A stretch of DNA of 37,810 nucleotides from an uncultured Planctomycetales bacterium (GTDB taxonomy: Bacteria > Planctomycetota > Planctomycetia > Pirellulales > Thermoguttaceae): positions 1 through 37,810 of the forward strand of contig CALARR010000155.1 of assembly GCA_937889015.1 (NCBI GenBank). Direction: 5' to 3'. Below, in pieces: positions 26,804-35,029 of this stretch (the first letter of the stretch is position 1; each line of letters starts with the position of its first letter). The notes below the pieces were generated by a model. It was not told the DNA's origin, made no database searches, and was given only the letters and a program-made list of their open reading frames with translations. Position numbers and translations under genes: made by a program.

Positions 26804-26836
26804 GGTACCAGGGAAACATGTCCCCTTCTTTGTACC
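26804..26836. repeat. Nested palindrome, REP-like
   Basis: GGTAC (26804-26808) and GTACC (26832-26836) enclose a second palindrome GGGA-AACATG-TCCC (26811-26824). The minus strand reads AAAGAAGGGGACATGTTTCCC, similar in style to GGGGACA-type REP elements. It sits in the short leader/promoter space of the SDR operon. A separate TGGCCC-AAC-GGGCCA hairpin lies at 26899-26913, close after the lipoprotein stop. Confidence 0.35.
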
Positions 26837-26937
26837 GGTGTCCAGGCACAGGGGCAAGCGTGCCGCCGGCGCGTCGCAGCCCGAATAGGACGTTCCTATG
26901 GCCCAACGGGCCAGAAATCACCAGGACAGGGCGGTCG

Positions 26938-27570
26938 TCAGTGGACCGTGACACCCCAACTCACCCCGGGCGGCGGGTGATGGTGTCTTGGTGGCGGACA
27001 GTGGCGATAGTAGACGCGAGGCCCCCAGGGATCGTAGTAGGGGTCATAATAGTACTCTTGGACGACCACCGGGGCCGTCGTCGCGCTCGCCTGGACAGGC
27101 TTGGGAGGCGACTGCTGCATGGCCGTGATAATCGGTGTGGGGATCTTCTGCTCTTGAAGCCAGATCAGGTCGCTCGTTTGCAGCGGAGCGGCCATTCCGT
27201 GGGCACGGACATGGTTGATAACCAACTCCTCGGCCACGCCTGCCTGATGCATGCTCACGACCTCGCCGACCGTCACCGCGCCCGCGGCAATCTGCCGGCC
27301 GAGTTTCTGCTCGATCATGGCCCGATTCCGGGCCTCGACCTGGTCCATCTCCGAACCGATCGCAGCTCCCGTCAGGGCACCAACGCCGGCGCCAATCGCT
27401 GCCCCAGCCCCGGTATTTCCGGCCGCATGCCCGACCAAAGCGCCAACCCCAGCCCCTGTCAGCCCGCCAAACAAAGCCCCCCGATCAGCGTGATAGGGAG
27501 AATTGCATCCCGCCAAACACAGCAGCAGCGGCAACCCCAGCCAATTCCTTTGGCAGATAAGGAGTTCCAT
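26938..27570 (-). CDS. Glycine-zipper lipoprotein
   Basis: Protein of 210 aa with a type II signal: hydrophobic LGLPLLLC, then lipobox LAGC (Cys near residue 22). Residues 30-75 are a glycine-zipper/2TM region (GALFGGLTGAGVGALVGHAA and GAAIGAGVGALTGAAIGSEMD). A helical segment with LGRQIAAGAVTVGEVVSMHQAGV follows, then a QEYYYDPYYDPWGP Tyr/Pro-rich end and a His/Pro-rich tail. Similar glycine-zipper lipoproteins are common in planctomycete envelopes; the function is unknown. The ATG has GAGGAG upstream. It is divergent from the met gene. Confidence 0.85.
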   Translation of the reverse strand: MELLICQRNWLGLPLLLCLAGCNSPYHADRGALFGGLTGAGVGALVGHAAGNTGAGAAIGAGVGALTGAAIGSEMDQVEARNRAMIEQKLGRQIAAGAVTVGEVVSMHQAGVAEELVINHVRAHGMAAPLQTSDLIWLQEQKIPTPIITAMQQSPPKPVQASATTAPVVVQEYYYDPYYDPWGPRVYYRHCPPPRHHHPPPGVSWGVTVH

Positions 27571-27780
27571 CCCAACAGCTCCTCAGATCCAGCAATGAGA
27601 GTCCAGCGTCAGCGACGGTGCGGGCCGCATTATTCAGGCCTGAACACGGCCAGTCAAGACAATCTAGGCAGCATACACAGACCGGAGAAACTGCACTCAG
27701 CGCAGTCCCTTGTTTCATCATGGGACTCGGCCAATATCGGCCATCCGCGCGGCCTCACGGTATTCGAGATCGTCCAACGC

Positions 27781-27810
27781 TTGCACGTCAAACGCCGCCA
27801 GAAGTAGAAT
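27781..27810 (+). promoter_or_regulatory. Promoter of the met leader
   Basis: TTGCAC (27781-27786) and TAGAAT (27805-27810) separated by 18 bp. Transcription would begin near 27817, giving a 285-nt leader before the GTG start at 28102. Upstream, 27571-27780 shows nothing else that I recognise. Confidence 0.6.
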
Positions 27811-27816
27811 AGGGCC

Positions 27817-27947
27817 ATTGGGATTTGCGGCCGCTTGCAGCCACGATCTGCTAAAGTGCCATCGCTGTCTTCCCCCTGGGGTGCCAGCGATTCAACTTGA
27901 ACCAAGCCCTGCCGCGACCACCCAGAGGTGCCCGTCGCGGCTTTTTG
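27817..27947 (+). ncRNA. Structured leader / attenuator upstream of met gene (possible riboswitch)
   Basis: From the predicted start point the leader holds GATTTG (about 27822), TTGCAGCCACG (27835-27845) and GCTAAAG, an order reminiscent of SAM-II riboswitches, but the expected P1 helix is not convincing. A hairpin ATCGCTG/CAGCGAT (27861-27891) with an inner CCC/GGG stem follows, then a strong intrinsic terminator (27911-27946). Leader plus terminator in front of a methionine gene suggests transcription attenuation sensing a sulfur metabolite. A free small RNA ending at the terminator is the alternative. Confidence 0.45.
27911..27946 (+). terminator. Strong intrinsic terminator in met leader
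   Basis: GCCGCGAC (27911-27918) pairs with GTCGCGGC (27934-27941); inside, CACC-CAGA-GGTG adds a second stem. It is followed immediately by TTTTT (27942-27946). It lies about 155 bp before the coding start, not after a gene, so it is either the end of a short RNA or a regulated attenuator. Confidence 0.85.
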
Positions 27948-28101
27948 TTGGCCTCTTGGTTCTCCTGAGGCACTCGGCAGAAGCCCCGGCTGGCCGTCAA
28001 CCCTTGCCAGTTCCTTGTGCTGAATGCGATTCATCGCCGGGCGGTCACGCTGGTTCCCTTGCGCAGCGCGAGTCGCCCCGCATCGCTCAAAGAGGTGCCC
28101 C

Positions 28102-29334
28102 GTGGAGCCACAACCCGTGACGGAAGACAACCACAACGACATGCACTCATCGACTGACGGCAAAGCGGCCGGCCTGTCCACCCGAGCGGTCCACGCCGGC
28201 GAGGCCCGATTGAAACCCGGTTACGCCATCACCGATCCCATATTTTGCACCGCGACCTACACTTTCGCCGACACCCAGGCGCTGATCGACTACGTCCAGC
28301 AAAAGCAACCGCGCGAGGAATATGCGCGTTACGGCAATCCCAGCGAAAAGGTCGCCGAGCGAAAACTGGCTGACCTGGAGGGAGCACAGGCGGCGATATT
28401 GTACAGTTCGGGCATGGCGGCCGTGTCGGGACTCTTGCTGGCCAAGCTGCGAGCCGGCGACGAGGTCGTGATCTTCGACGAGTGCTACCACCGTTCGCGC
28501 GAGTTCTGCACCAAGCACCTGGCCAAATTCGGCGTGGTGACGAGTGTGATCCCCACCGGCGACTACGACCGCATGGAAGCCGCCATTACCCCGCGCACGC
28601 GGTTATTGATCAGCGAATCGCCGACCAATCCGCACCTGAGCGTGGTGGATCTGGAACGTTTTGCCCAATTGGGCCGCAAGCACGGCGTGGAGACCCTGAT
28701 CGACGCCACCCTGGCCACACCCTTCAACGTGCGGCCGATCGCCGCCGGTATCGACTACGTGCTGCACTCATGCACCAAGTACCTGGCCGGGCACAACGAT
28801 CTGTTGGCCGGGGCCGTGATCGGCTCAGAGGAGAAACTGCTCGATCTGCGCAAGTTCCGTGGAGTGATGGGGCTGGTCAACTCGCCGCATTCCATCTACT
28901 TGCTGCTCCGCGGCCTGAAGACGTTCGAACTCCGCATGCAGCGGCACAACGAAAACGGCCTGGCCGTGGCCCGGTTCCTGGAAAGCCACGCGCGCGTCGA
29001 GCGCGTCTACTACCCCGGCCTGGCCAGTCACCCCTACCATGAGATCGCACGCCGCACGATGCGCGGTTTCGGCGGACTGGTGACCTTCCTGCTCAAGGGA
29101 GCCGATTGGCGTCAGACAGCCGACGTGGTCGATGCCGTGCGCATTCCGCGTATCGGCCCCAGCCTGGGCGGCGTCGAATCGCTCATCGAGCAGCCGATCC
29201 TGATGAGCTATCACGATTTCACGATGGACCAGCGCCGCGCTGTGGGGATTCTCGACAACATGATCCGACTCTCCTGCGGCATCGAGAACACCGAAGACCT
29301 GATCGAGGACCTGCGCCAGGCATTGGACCGCTGA
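28102..29334 (+). CDS. PLP-dependent trans-sulfuration enzyme (cystathionine gamma-synthase / O-acylhomoserine sulfhydrylase type)
   Basis: Cys/Met-metabolism PLP enzyme of about 410 aa. Features: TRAVHAGEARLKP at the start, YARYGNPSEKVAERKLA, the LYSSGMAAVSGLLLAKLRAGD cofactor-phosphate region, SESPTNPHLSVVDL, PLP-Asp in TLIDATLATPFN, Schiff-base Lys in HSCTKYLAGHNDLL, and SLGGVESLIEQP near the C-terminus. It should use an acylated homoserine to make cystathionine or homocysteine; MetB and MetZ types cannot be told apart here. GTG at 28102 is chosen because AAAGAGGT lies upstream; GTG 28117 and ATG 28141 are alternatives. It is preceded by the attenuator-like leader. Confidence 0.9.
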   Translation: MEPQPVTEDNHNDMHSSTDGKAAGLSTRAVHAGEARLKPGYAITDPIFCTATYTFADTQALIDYVQQKQPREEYARYGNPSEKVAERKLADLEGAQAAILYSSGMAAVSGLLLAKLRAGDEVVIFDECYHRSREFCTKHLAKFGVVTSVIPTGDYDRMEAAITPRTRLLISESPTNPHLSVVDLERFAQLGRKHGVETLIDATLATPFNVRPIAAGIDYVLHSCTKYLAGHNDLLAGAVIGSEEKLLDLRKFRGVMGLVNSPHSIYLLLRGLKTFELRMQRHNENGLAVARFLESHARVERVYYPGLASHPYHEIARRTMRGFGGLVTFLLKGADWRQTADVVDAVRIPRIGPSLGGVESLIEQPILMSYHDFTMDQRRAVGILDNMIRLSCGIENTEDLIEDLRQALDR

Positions 29335-29365
29335 GAGTGAGGCTCCGCACGGCGTTGGCGGTTGC

Positions 29366-30310
29366 CTACTGCGGCTTCCAGGTCCTGGGCACGGGCTTGG
29401 GTCCGGCTGGCTGACCGTCCAATTGGGGCACCAGCCAGGCCAGCCCTTCCAGATTGTCGCGCAGCCGCAATTCCGCGTCCGCCGAGGTATGATTCAGGAT
29501 TCCGATGGGCCCGCGGTAGCCGCTGGCACGGATGGCCCTTAACAGCGTCAAGTCCAGATCGCCCTGGCCCAGCGGCAGGATCTTCTTGCCCTGCTTGTCG
29601 CCATCCTTGACCATCCCATTCAAATTCAGCGCGTGCAGGTAAGGGAGCATCTTCTTGAGCAACGCCTCAAAGCGGTCGAGATGGTCGTGGCCGTGGTGCA
29701 GGTTGTAGACGATGCCCACGTTGGGCCGATTCATGCGTTGGATGACTGCAATCTGGTTCTCCGGTTCGCCGAACCAGCCTCCATGGTTATACAACTCGAC
29801 CGTGCAGCCGATCTTGGCCGCCGCATCGGCGATGGAGCCCAAGCGATCGGCGGCCGCCTGAAACGCTTTCTCCTGCCCATCCGGTCCCTCCATAGGCTTC
29901 CCGCCCCCTGAGACCCACAGTTGTGTTCGCACCTGGTGCCGTTGAAGAACATCGAGGATCCTCTGGGCAGTCTCATTCAACTGGCTGGGGAACCAGAAGG
30001 CGGTGAGCTTGACGTTGTGCCGCTTCAAGGCCTCCAACTCGGCATCGAAGGTCGGCACATGCTCGGCTCGCCAGTCGTAGGCCAGTTGCCGGATGCCCAG
30101 CCGCTGGAGCATGGCCGCACGCTCCTCCGGACCGCGTTTGGCCGCATCGAAAGGCACGATGCACCAGGCGACCAGGTTCTCGCGCGCGAAGAGACTCGGC
30201 TCCGCCCCCAGGCCAGAACCAGCCCCGGCGCACAACGCGGCGGCGGCAATCAGAAACCACATCGGTCGGCGCCAAGTCGAATCCAGCTTGCAGCAAACGT
30301 CGTGTCGCAT
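29366..30310 (-). CDS. Exported sugar phosphate isomerase/epimerase-like TIM barrel
   Basis: Protein of 314 aa of the xylose isomerase-like TIM-barrel family (AP endonuclease 2 fold). The signal region is long: a basic stretch, then MWFLIAAAALCAGAGSG and cleavage near GAE. Metal-site motifs include CTVELYNHGGW (Glu, His), VGIVYNLHHGH and LNLNGMVKDGDKQG, ending in a YRGPIGI strand and ELRLRDNLEGL. Many planctomycetes export such proteins; substrates are unknown. The ATG at 30310 has GAGGGA upstream. It begins 15 bp after the tetraheme cytochrome stop, so it is in the same operon as the cytochrome and the AKR-fold protein. Confidence 0.82.
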   Translation of the reverse strand: MRHDVCCKLDSTWRRPMWFLIAAAALCAGAGSGLGAEPSLFARENLVAWCIVPFDAAKRGPEERAAMLQRLGIRQLAYDWRAEHVPTFDAELEALKRHNVKLTAFWFPSQLNETAQRILDVLQRHQVRTQLWVSGGGKPMEGPDGQEKAFQAAADRLGSIADAAAKIGCTVELYNHGGWFGEPENQIAVIQRMNRPNVGIVYNLHHGHDHLDRFEALLKKMLPYLHALNLNGMVKDGDKQGKKILPLGQGDLDLTLLRAIRASGYRGPIGILNHTSADAELRLRDNLEGLAWLVPQLDGQPAGPKPVPRTWKPQ

Positions 30311-30325
30311 GGAATCCCTCGTTGA

Positions 30326-30901
30326 TTACGGATCGATCTTGCCGCCGCTGGCCGGCGAGTCCTTCTGCATCATGCGCACGCCGTCATCCTTGATGAGCTT
30401 GCGCGTCTTCTTGTCCCAATGACGCGTGCGGACCTTCATCCGGTGCTCCTTGCCGTGGCACTCGTTGCAGGTCTCGTCACGCTGCGTTTCAACCAGCCAC
30501 TCGCGGTGCAGGTCTCGCTTGCGCAGTTGATCCTCCGGATGACAGGCGATGCAGAAGGCATCGATATCCGCCTTGGCGAACATCCGGTCCGGCGGGATCA
30601 GGCCGTCTTCGTCTCCGCTGTGCTTGATCGACTCGCCGTGGCAGCGTTCGCAGCCGACGCCCACGGGCTGGTGCACCTGAGTCAGCTTCTCTTCTTCGTA
30701 GTTGGCATGGCACACATAGCAGTACGAATTGTCAGCCGGCTCGGGCTTGGCGGCCGGTTTTGCGTCAGGTACGGCCGGCGATCCGCCCGGCGGGGCCGCC
30801 GTTAGCCCCGCCAACAGGGCCGACGCGATCAAAGCCGTGACCGCCACCGGCAGATACGGCCGCATGAAGTGGATCGGGGACACGCAGGGCCCGCGGTGCA
30901 T
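30326..30901 (-). CDS. Exported tetraheme c-type cytochrome
   Basis: Periplasmic multiheme cytochrome of 191 aa. Four CxxCH haem sites: CYVCH (61-65), CERCH (84-88), CIACH (117-121) and CNECH (145-149). Several extra His (HQPVG, HREW, HSGD) could be distal ligands. A Sec signal (PVAVTALIASALLAGLTA) is followed by a Pro/Ala-rich linker. The start ATG overlaps the AKR stop as TGATG and has GGGAG upstream, so translation is coupled to the AKR-fold gene. Role: electron transfer to or from a periplasmic partner, most simply the co-encoded AKR-fold protein or the TIM-barrel protein. An internal ATG at 30865 is less likely. Confidence 0.9.
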   Translation of the reverse strand: MHRGPCVSPIHFMRPYLPVAVTALIASALLAGLTAAPPGGSPAVPDAKPAAKPEPADNSYCYVCHANYEEEKLTQVHQPVGVGCERCHGESIKHSGDEDGLIPPDRMFAKADIDAFCIACHPEDQLRKRDLHREWLVETQRDETCNECHGKEHRMKVRTRHWDKKTRKLIKDDGVRMMQKDSPASGGKIDP

Positions 30902-32025
30902 CAAACGTACTCCCAATCCTTCAGCCACTGATAGTCGTCCGGCAACCGGGCCCACATTTCCTCGCCCAGGCGGCGCAGCTCGGCCCGTTCCTCGGCGTCC
31001 AACTCGCGTCGTTCGCACACAGCGGCCACCATGTTGTCCACCTGGGCCGTGCTGATCAGCCCCGGGATCGGGGCGGTGATCGCCGGATTTCCCAGAATGT
31101 AGCGAATGGCCAACCGTGCCTTGCGGTTGTCCTCTTCCACGTGTGTGCTGTCGGGCGAACCATCGCCCTGGAAGATGGCATTGCTGGCAAAAGGCTTGAT
31201 CCCCAGAAGGCCCACGTCGTGCTTCTTGACCGCGTCGAACAGGCTGTCTTCCGGCAGGACCTTGGACTTGGCCGTGTAGGGAGTGCACAGGACCTGAACC
31301 ACGTCGGGATAGGTCTCGATGAGCATCTTGGCCCACTTGCGGTCGTGGGTCGACAGTCCGGTGAAGCGGCAGAGCCCCTTCTGGCGTGCCTTGTCCAGGG
31401 CCTCGATCATCGCCTCCACATCCGCCTCGCTGTGCGCTCCGCCGCGTTCCAGGGCCATCAGACGCCAAACATCGGCATATTCCAGCTTGCACCGCTTCAG
31501 CCCAGCCTCGAACAGCTCCAGCAGCTTCGCGGCCGTGCGGTTGGCCGGCACGCGCAACTCGCTGGCCGGATGCGAATAGGCCAGGTACATCCGGTCGCGG
31601 CGGCCTTCCAGCACCTTGCAGTAGGTCTCCGGCTCAGCGTCGCCCGCGAAGTCGATCAGGTTGATGCCCACCTCGATGCACCGGCTGACCACCTCGTGCC
31701 GATTCTTCAAGAAGATGCCCATATCGCCGCTGTCGGTTGGGCCGGCATAGGGGTTCACCTGGCCCTTAGCCCCGATCACCTTGTCGATCCGTTTCCAATG
31801 CCCGCCCAGCGAGACGGCCGAGACCCACAAGCCGGTCTTTCCCAGCCGTCGGTACTCCATCTGGGAGCTGTAACTGCGAGTGTTCTTGACCTCGACCGGG
31901 ACGTCGGCCGCACCGGCGGCCACAATGCCGGGATGCGCCGTCAACCCTCCCGCCGCGGTAGCGACGGCTGCGGAGAGGGCCGTATCGCGCACGAATTCCC
32001 GCCGTGTGACCTGTCGCTCCAACAT
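30901..32025 (-). CDS. Tat-exported aldo/keto reductase-fold protein with degenerate active site
   Basis: Protein of 374 aa. Tat signal: TRREFVRDTALSAAVATAAGG. From residue 56 it is an AKR barrel (MEYRRLGKTGLWVSAVSLGG, FTGLSTHDRKW, LGNPAITAPIPGL). Of the AKR tetrad only the Asp (Asp125 in INLIDFA) is clear; the Tyr position five residues later is Ala, the Lys strand reads LAYSHP (Ser151), and the His position in DVWRLMALERGG is Met190. So normal NADPH-dependent reduction is unlikely, which agrees with export to the periplasm. The ATG at 32025 has GGAG upstream and restores the twin-arginine start. It is coupled to the tetraheme cytochrome by a TGATG overlap. Confidence 0.87.
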   Translation of the reverse strand: MLERQVTRREFVRDTALSAAVATAAGGLTAHPGIVAAGAADVPVEVKNTRSYSSQMEYRRLGKTGLWVSAVSLGGHWKRIDKVIGAKGQVNPYAGPTDSGDMGIFLKNRHEVVSRCIEVGINLIDFAGDAEPETYCKVLEGRRDRMYLAYSHPASELRVPANRTAAKLLELFEAGLKRCKLEYADVWRLMALERGGAHSEADVEAMIEALDKARQKGLCRFTGLSTHDRKWAKMLIETYPDVVQVLCTPYTAKSKVLPEDSLFDAVKKHDVGLLGIKPFASNAIFQGDGSPDSTHVEEDNRKARLAIRYILGNPAITAPIPGLISTAQVDNMVAAVCERRELDAEERAELRRLGEEMWARLPDDYQWLKDWEYV

Positions 32026-32178
32026 GGATCGGCTCCGAAATAGGGACTGGGATTGCGCGAACGATTCAGGCCAAGAGAATCGGGCTGGCTCAGCGTTCGC
32101 TGCAGCTACCGTCAGTCTGCCGCCCCATTCGATGGGCGTCTTGAACAATCGCGCAAAAGGCCGGTACAGAAGCGGCGT

Positions 32179-32940
32179 TCAGACCGCGCCCACGTGATAG
32201 CGCCGCCGATACTCCTGCGGCGAAAGCCCCACCTGCCGGCGGAATTCGCGCGAGAAATGGCTCTGATCGCAGAAGCCGTGGGCCACGGCGATTTCCGATA
32301 TCCGCCGTTGCGTGTGGACCAGGGCGTAGCAGGCCATGCGCACGCGCACACGCCGCAAATACTGCTGGGGCGACGCGCGAAAGGCTTGGTGGAAGGCTCG
32401 TTCCAGCCCGCGCACCGAGAGTCCGGCCACGCGCGCCAGCCGCTGGTTGGTCAACGGCTCGGCATAGTGCTGCCGGATACAATGGATCACCTCGCCCAGG
32501 GCCACGTTGGGATACAGCCCCTCAACCGCTTCGTCCTGCAAGGGCCGCGTGATGCCCATCGTGGCGATGATCCGCTGCTGGGCATCGGCCAGGGGCAGTT
32601 TGTCCGTGACGCTCCAGCCAGCCGTGTGATCGAACCGTCCCACCAGTTCCACGCGGCCCAGCACCGGCTTTCCGCTCAGCACCAGCTCATCGTCGGCGCG
32701 GAACTGCTCGGCCAGGTGCAGCGGCGAGAGGTCGTAGTCGGTCTTGCCCAGCACGTCCTCGGGCCGTTCCAGGGAGTAATTCAGCAGGAACCCCCGGTTC
32801 ACCCAGCGATAACAGCCGGCGCGGTCCTTGATCCAGAACTGCACGCTGGGCAGAAAGTCAAACAGCCGGCACAGATTGGCCGCAATGGCGTCCAATCGCA
32901 CGTCCACTATCGGCGGATTGGTGCTCCGTCGGGCACTCAT
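32179..32940 (-). CDS. PAS-AraC family transcriptional regulator
   Basis: Regulator of 253 aa. Residues 20-135 form a PAS-like sensor domain (LFDFLPSVQFWIKDRAGCYRW, GKTDYDLSPLHLAEQFR, VTDKLPL). Residues 145-253 are an AraC DNA-binding domain with two HTHs (LTNQRLARVAGLSVRGLER; ISEIAVAHGFCDQSHFSREFRR) and a typical VGLSPQEYRRRY end. PAS plus AraC is a frequent planctomycete combination. It lies only 12 bp after the LamG-BNR stop, so it is transcribed with the polysaccharide-lyase genes, and 153 bp before the AKR start. It probably controls one or both groups in response to a ligand. Confidence 0.9.
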   Translation of the reverse strand: MSARRSTNPPIVDVRLDAIAANLCRLFDFLPSVQFWIKDRAGCYRWVNRGFLLNYSLERPEDVLGKTDYDLSPLHLAEQFRADDELVLSGKPVLGRVELVGRFDHTAGWSVTDKLPLADAQQRIIATMGITRPLQDEAVEGLYPNVALGEVIHCIRQHYAEPLTNQRLARVAGLSVRGLERAFHQAFRASPQQYLRRVRVRMACYALVHTQRRISEIAVAHGFCDQSHFSREFRRQVGLSPQEYRRRYHVGAV

Positions 32941-32952
32941 TCCGAAAATCCG

Positions 32953-34995
32953 CTACGGCTGCTTGGGCACCACCAACTCGGGCTTGGCGAAATCTGCGCG
33001 CATCTGCGGCGGCAGCATGCGGACCGTGCCTTCCTTGTCGCAGAAATACAGCCGCGATTCGGACGGCTCACGCCCGTGCCCGTCGGCCCAGATGGCGTAG
33101 AAATCGGGGTGCGCATGGATCGGCCGGCGGCAATAACCGTGATTGTACTGGCTGCCGGCGGTCATCTGCTTGATTTTCGTCCAGGTAGTCCCGCGATCCG
33201 TGCTCGTCCACATGGCGATCTCGCCGTTGGTGTTATAGAGTTGCGGGCCCGGCTCGCTGGGGCCGATGAGCCGCCACAGGTCCTCGCGCTCCAGGTAGAT
33301 CGAGCCCATGTCGTAGTTGTTGTCGCAGCGGATCGTGCCGCGCAGTTCCCAGTCGCGCCCGTTCCAGGCGGCCGTGGTCCAGATGCGAGGATCGTTGATG
33401 GGTCCCGACTCATAGCCGCCGCTGGTGGTGTAGAGCACCACCGGCCGGCCGGCGGCGTCGAAGTTCAGATCCTGCACGTAGACCTTGCGCCCCTCCGCCT
33501 CGTAGTCGTGCACCAGGGCCGCATTCTTGACTTCGGTCAATGGCAGTTCCAGCGTCTGCCCCTGCGCGTTCTGCCAGGTGCGACCAAAATCCGAGGTCTC
33601 CATGTAATAGAGATTGGTGCGCCAGTTCAGGCCGTTGGGCGAAGGGTGATAGTTGAACGCGCAAGCCACTTTCTTGCCGTTGCACCAACTCACCTGGTAG
33701 TGGCCCATGTCGATGGCCCCGTACAGGAAGGGCTCGGTCCAGGTTCGGCCGTCGGGGCTGGTCTGGAAGTGCAGTTTGCGCCCGCTGCGGTACAGCGTCT
33801 GCAGGAACAGGAACCCGTGCTCCGGCAGGTACCAGGGCTGCGTGTAGGAGAAGTTCGTGACCAGCACGTTCTGGAACTTATCCACCTCATAGGGTTTCTC
33901 GCTCCGCCAGATGTACGACGGCCGCGACGTGCCGTGCGAACTGGAGAAGATCCAGATGTAGCCTTCCTTGTCCATCGACATCACCGGGTTGTCGTGGGCA
34001 TCGTTGGTCCGCTTGTTCATCACGATCGTGGGCCGCGGCACCATCCCGGTCTTGTGGTCATAGTAGGAGACCATGTGCAGCAGCTCGATCTTGTCTTTGA
34101 CCGTGCCGCCGTAGCAGAAGAAGGTCTTCTGCACCTCGGGCCGATAGACGGCGAACGGGTTGTGGCTGGAGCAGTAAGTCCCCATCCCGCCGCTGTACTT
34201 GTAGACGTACTCGTCGTTCTGTTTCTGGTTGGAGTACCAGATGCCGCGATAGCCGTCGTCCTTGACCGAAGTGTACTCGTCGTTGGGCACTTCCATGCTC
34301 AGCGGTTTCTTCTCCTGGGGCTTGGCCTTGATCGTGACCAGCGCGGCCGGCAGGTCGGCCTGGGCCAGGCTCTTCCACTGCTTGCCGGCTAGCGATTGAT
34401 TGGTCCAGCGGCCCACCAGGGCCGGATGGGACTGCTTGGGCTCGGCCATCAAGGCCGCAATGGCATCGTCGGCCAAGGCCTGGCTGTAGAACCGCACGTC
34501 TTCCAGTCGTCCGGTGAAGCTCCGATCGCCCGACTCGATTCCTCCAAGGAACAAGGGGGCGTCGGATTGAGGCAGGCGGCCTTTGGCCGCCGCCGTGGCC
34601 TCCAACTTGCCGTTCACGAAGAGCTTTATCTGCTGGCCGTCGTACGTGCCGGCATAGTGCGTCCAAACGCCGGTCGGCGGCAGCGCGACGCTGGCGTGCG
34701 TGTACCGGCCGCCCGTGAATTCGACCAGCATCCGCACGCGGTCATGATAGAGGTAGAGGGTGAATTGCTGACCAGCCGCGCCGCGCCCGGCGAGGACCTG
34801 CGAGCCTGCGGTGCTCTGCGGATTGGCCCACAGGGCGATGGTAAAAGCATCGGCGTCAAAGGCCTTTCCCGGTTTGACCACGGCCGCCGCGCCGCGTCCC
34901 TTGAACTCCACGCCCGGCCCCGCCGGCTCCGCCGCTCCGACCAGTGTCGTCAGGATCAATCCGATGCAACTCGTACACAAAGCCACGCGTGTCAT
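32953..34995 (-). CDS. Exported LamG plus BNR-type beta-propeller protein
   Basis: Protein of 680 aa. Sec signal (LCTSCIGLILTTLVGAAEP), then a LamG/concanavalin-like domain at about 30-185 (FTIALWANPQSTAG, WTHYAGTYDGQQIKLFVNGK, FTGRLEDVRFYSQAL). The rest (230-670) is a BNR_4-type propeller with HNPFAVYRP, THE segment DAHDNPVMSMDKEGYIWIF and repeated TSPDGRTWTEPF / TSDFGRTWQ / TSTDRGTTWTKI Asp-box turns. BNR_4 propellers occur in polysaccharide lyases of the ulvan lyase (PL24/PL25) type; the His/Asn-rich motifs would suit catalysis, but this is inference. The ATG has AGGTG upstream. It follows the heparinase-like gene by 34 bp, so the two probably attack one polysaccharide. Confidence 0.85.
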   Translation of the reverse strand: MTRVALCTSCIGLILTTLVGAAEPAGPGVEFKGRGAAAVVKPGKAFDADAFTIALWANPQSTAGSQVLAGRGAAGQQFTLYLYHDRVRMLVEFTGGRYTHASVALPPTGVWTHYAGTYDGQQIKLFVNGKLEATAAAKGRLPQSDAPLFLGGIESGDRSFTGRLEDVRFYSQALADDAIAALMAEPKQSHPALVGRWTNQSLAGKQWKSLAQADLPAALVTIKAKPQEKKPLSMEVPNDEYTSVKDDGYRGIWYSNQKQNDEYVYKYSGGMGTYCSSHNPFAVYRPEVQKTFFCYGGTVKDKIELLHMVSYYDHKTGMVPRPTIVMNKRTNDAHDNPVMSMDKEGYIWIFSSSHGTSRPSYIWRSEKPYEVDKFQNVLVTNFSYTQPWYLPEHGFLFLQTLYRSGRKLHFQTSPDGRTWTEPFLYGAIDMGHYQVSWCNGKKVACAFNYHPSPNGLNWRTNLYYMETSDFGRTWQNAQGQTLELPLTEVKNAALVHDYEAEGRKVYVQDLNFDAAGRPVVLYTTSGGYESGPINDPRIWTTAAWNGRDWELRGTIRCDNNYDMGSIYLEREDLWRLIGPSEPGPQLYNTNGEIAMWTSTDRGTTWTKIKQMTAGSQYNHGYCRRPIHAHPDFYAIWADGHGREPSESRLYFCDKEGTVRMLPPQMRADFAKPELVVPKQP

Positions 34996-35029
34996 AGTCG
35001 TTCACCTGTGGGAGACTTGTGGTGTAATT

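Noticed and set aside
25942..27807. Plus-strand open frame of about 620 codons
   Set aside because: Runs antisense through the SDR and lipoprotein genes, has His/Arg-rich composition typical of GC-rich shadow frames, and no recognisable domain.
27817..27860. Firm call of a SAM-II riboswitch
   Set aside because: Motif order is suggestive, but I could not build the first helix and one loop is too short; kept only as a possibility.
32053..34392. Plus-strand open frame of about 780 codons
   Set aside because: Antisense to the PAS-AraC and LamG-BNR genes, which have clear domains and ribosome sites; shadow of high G+C third positions.
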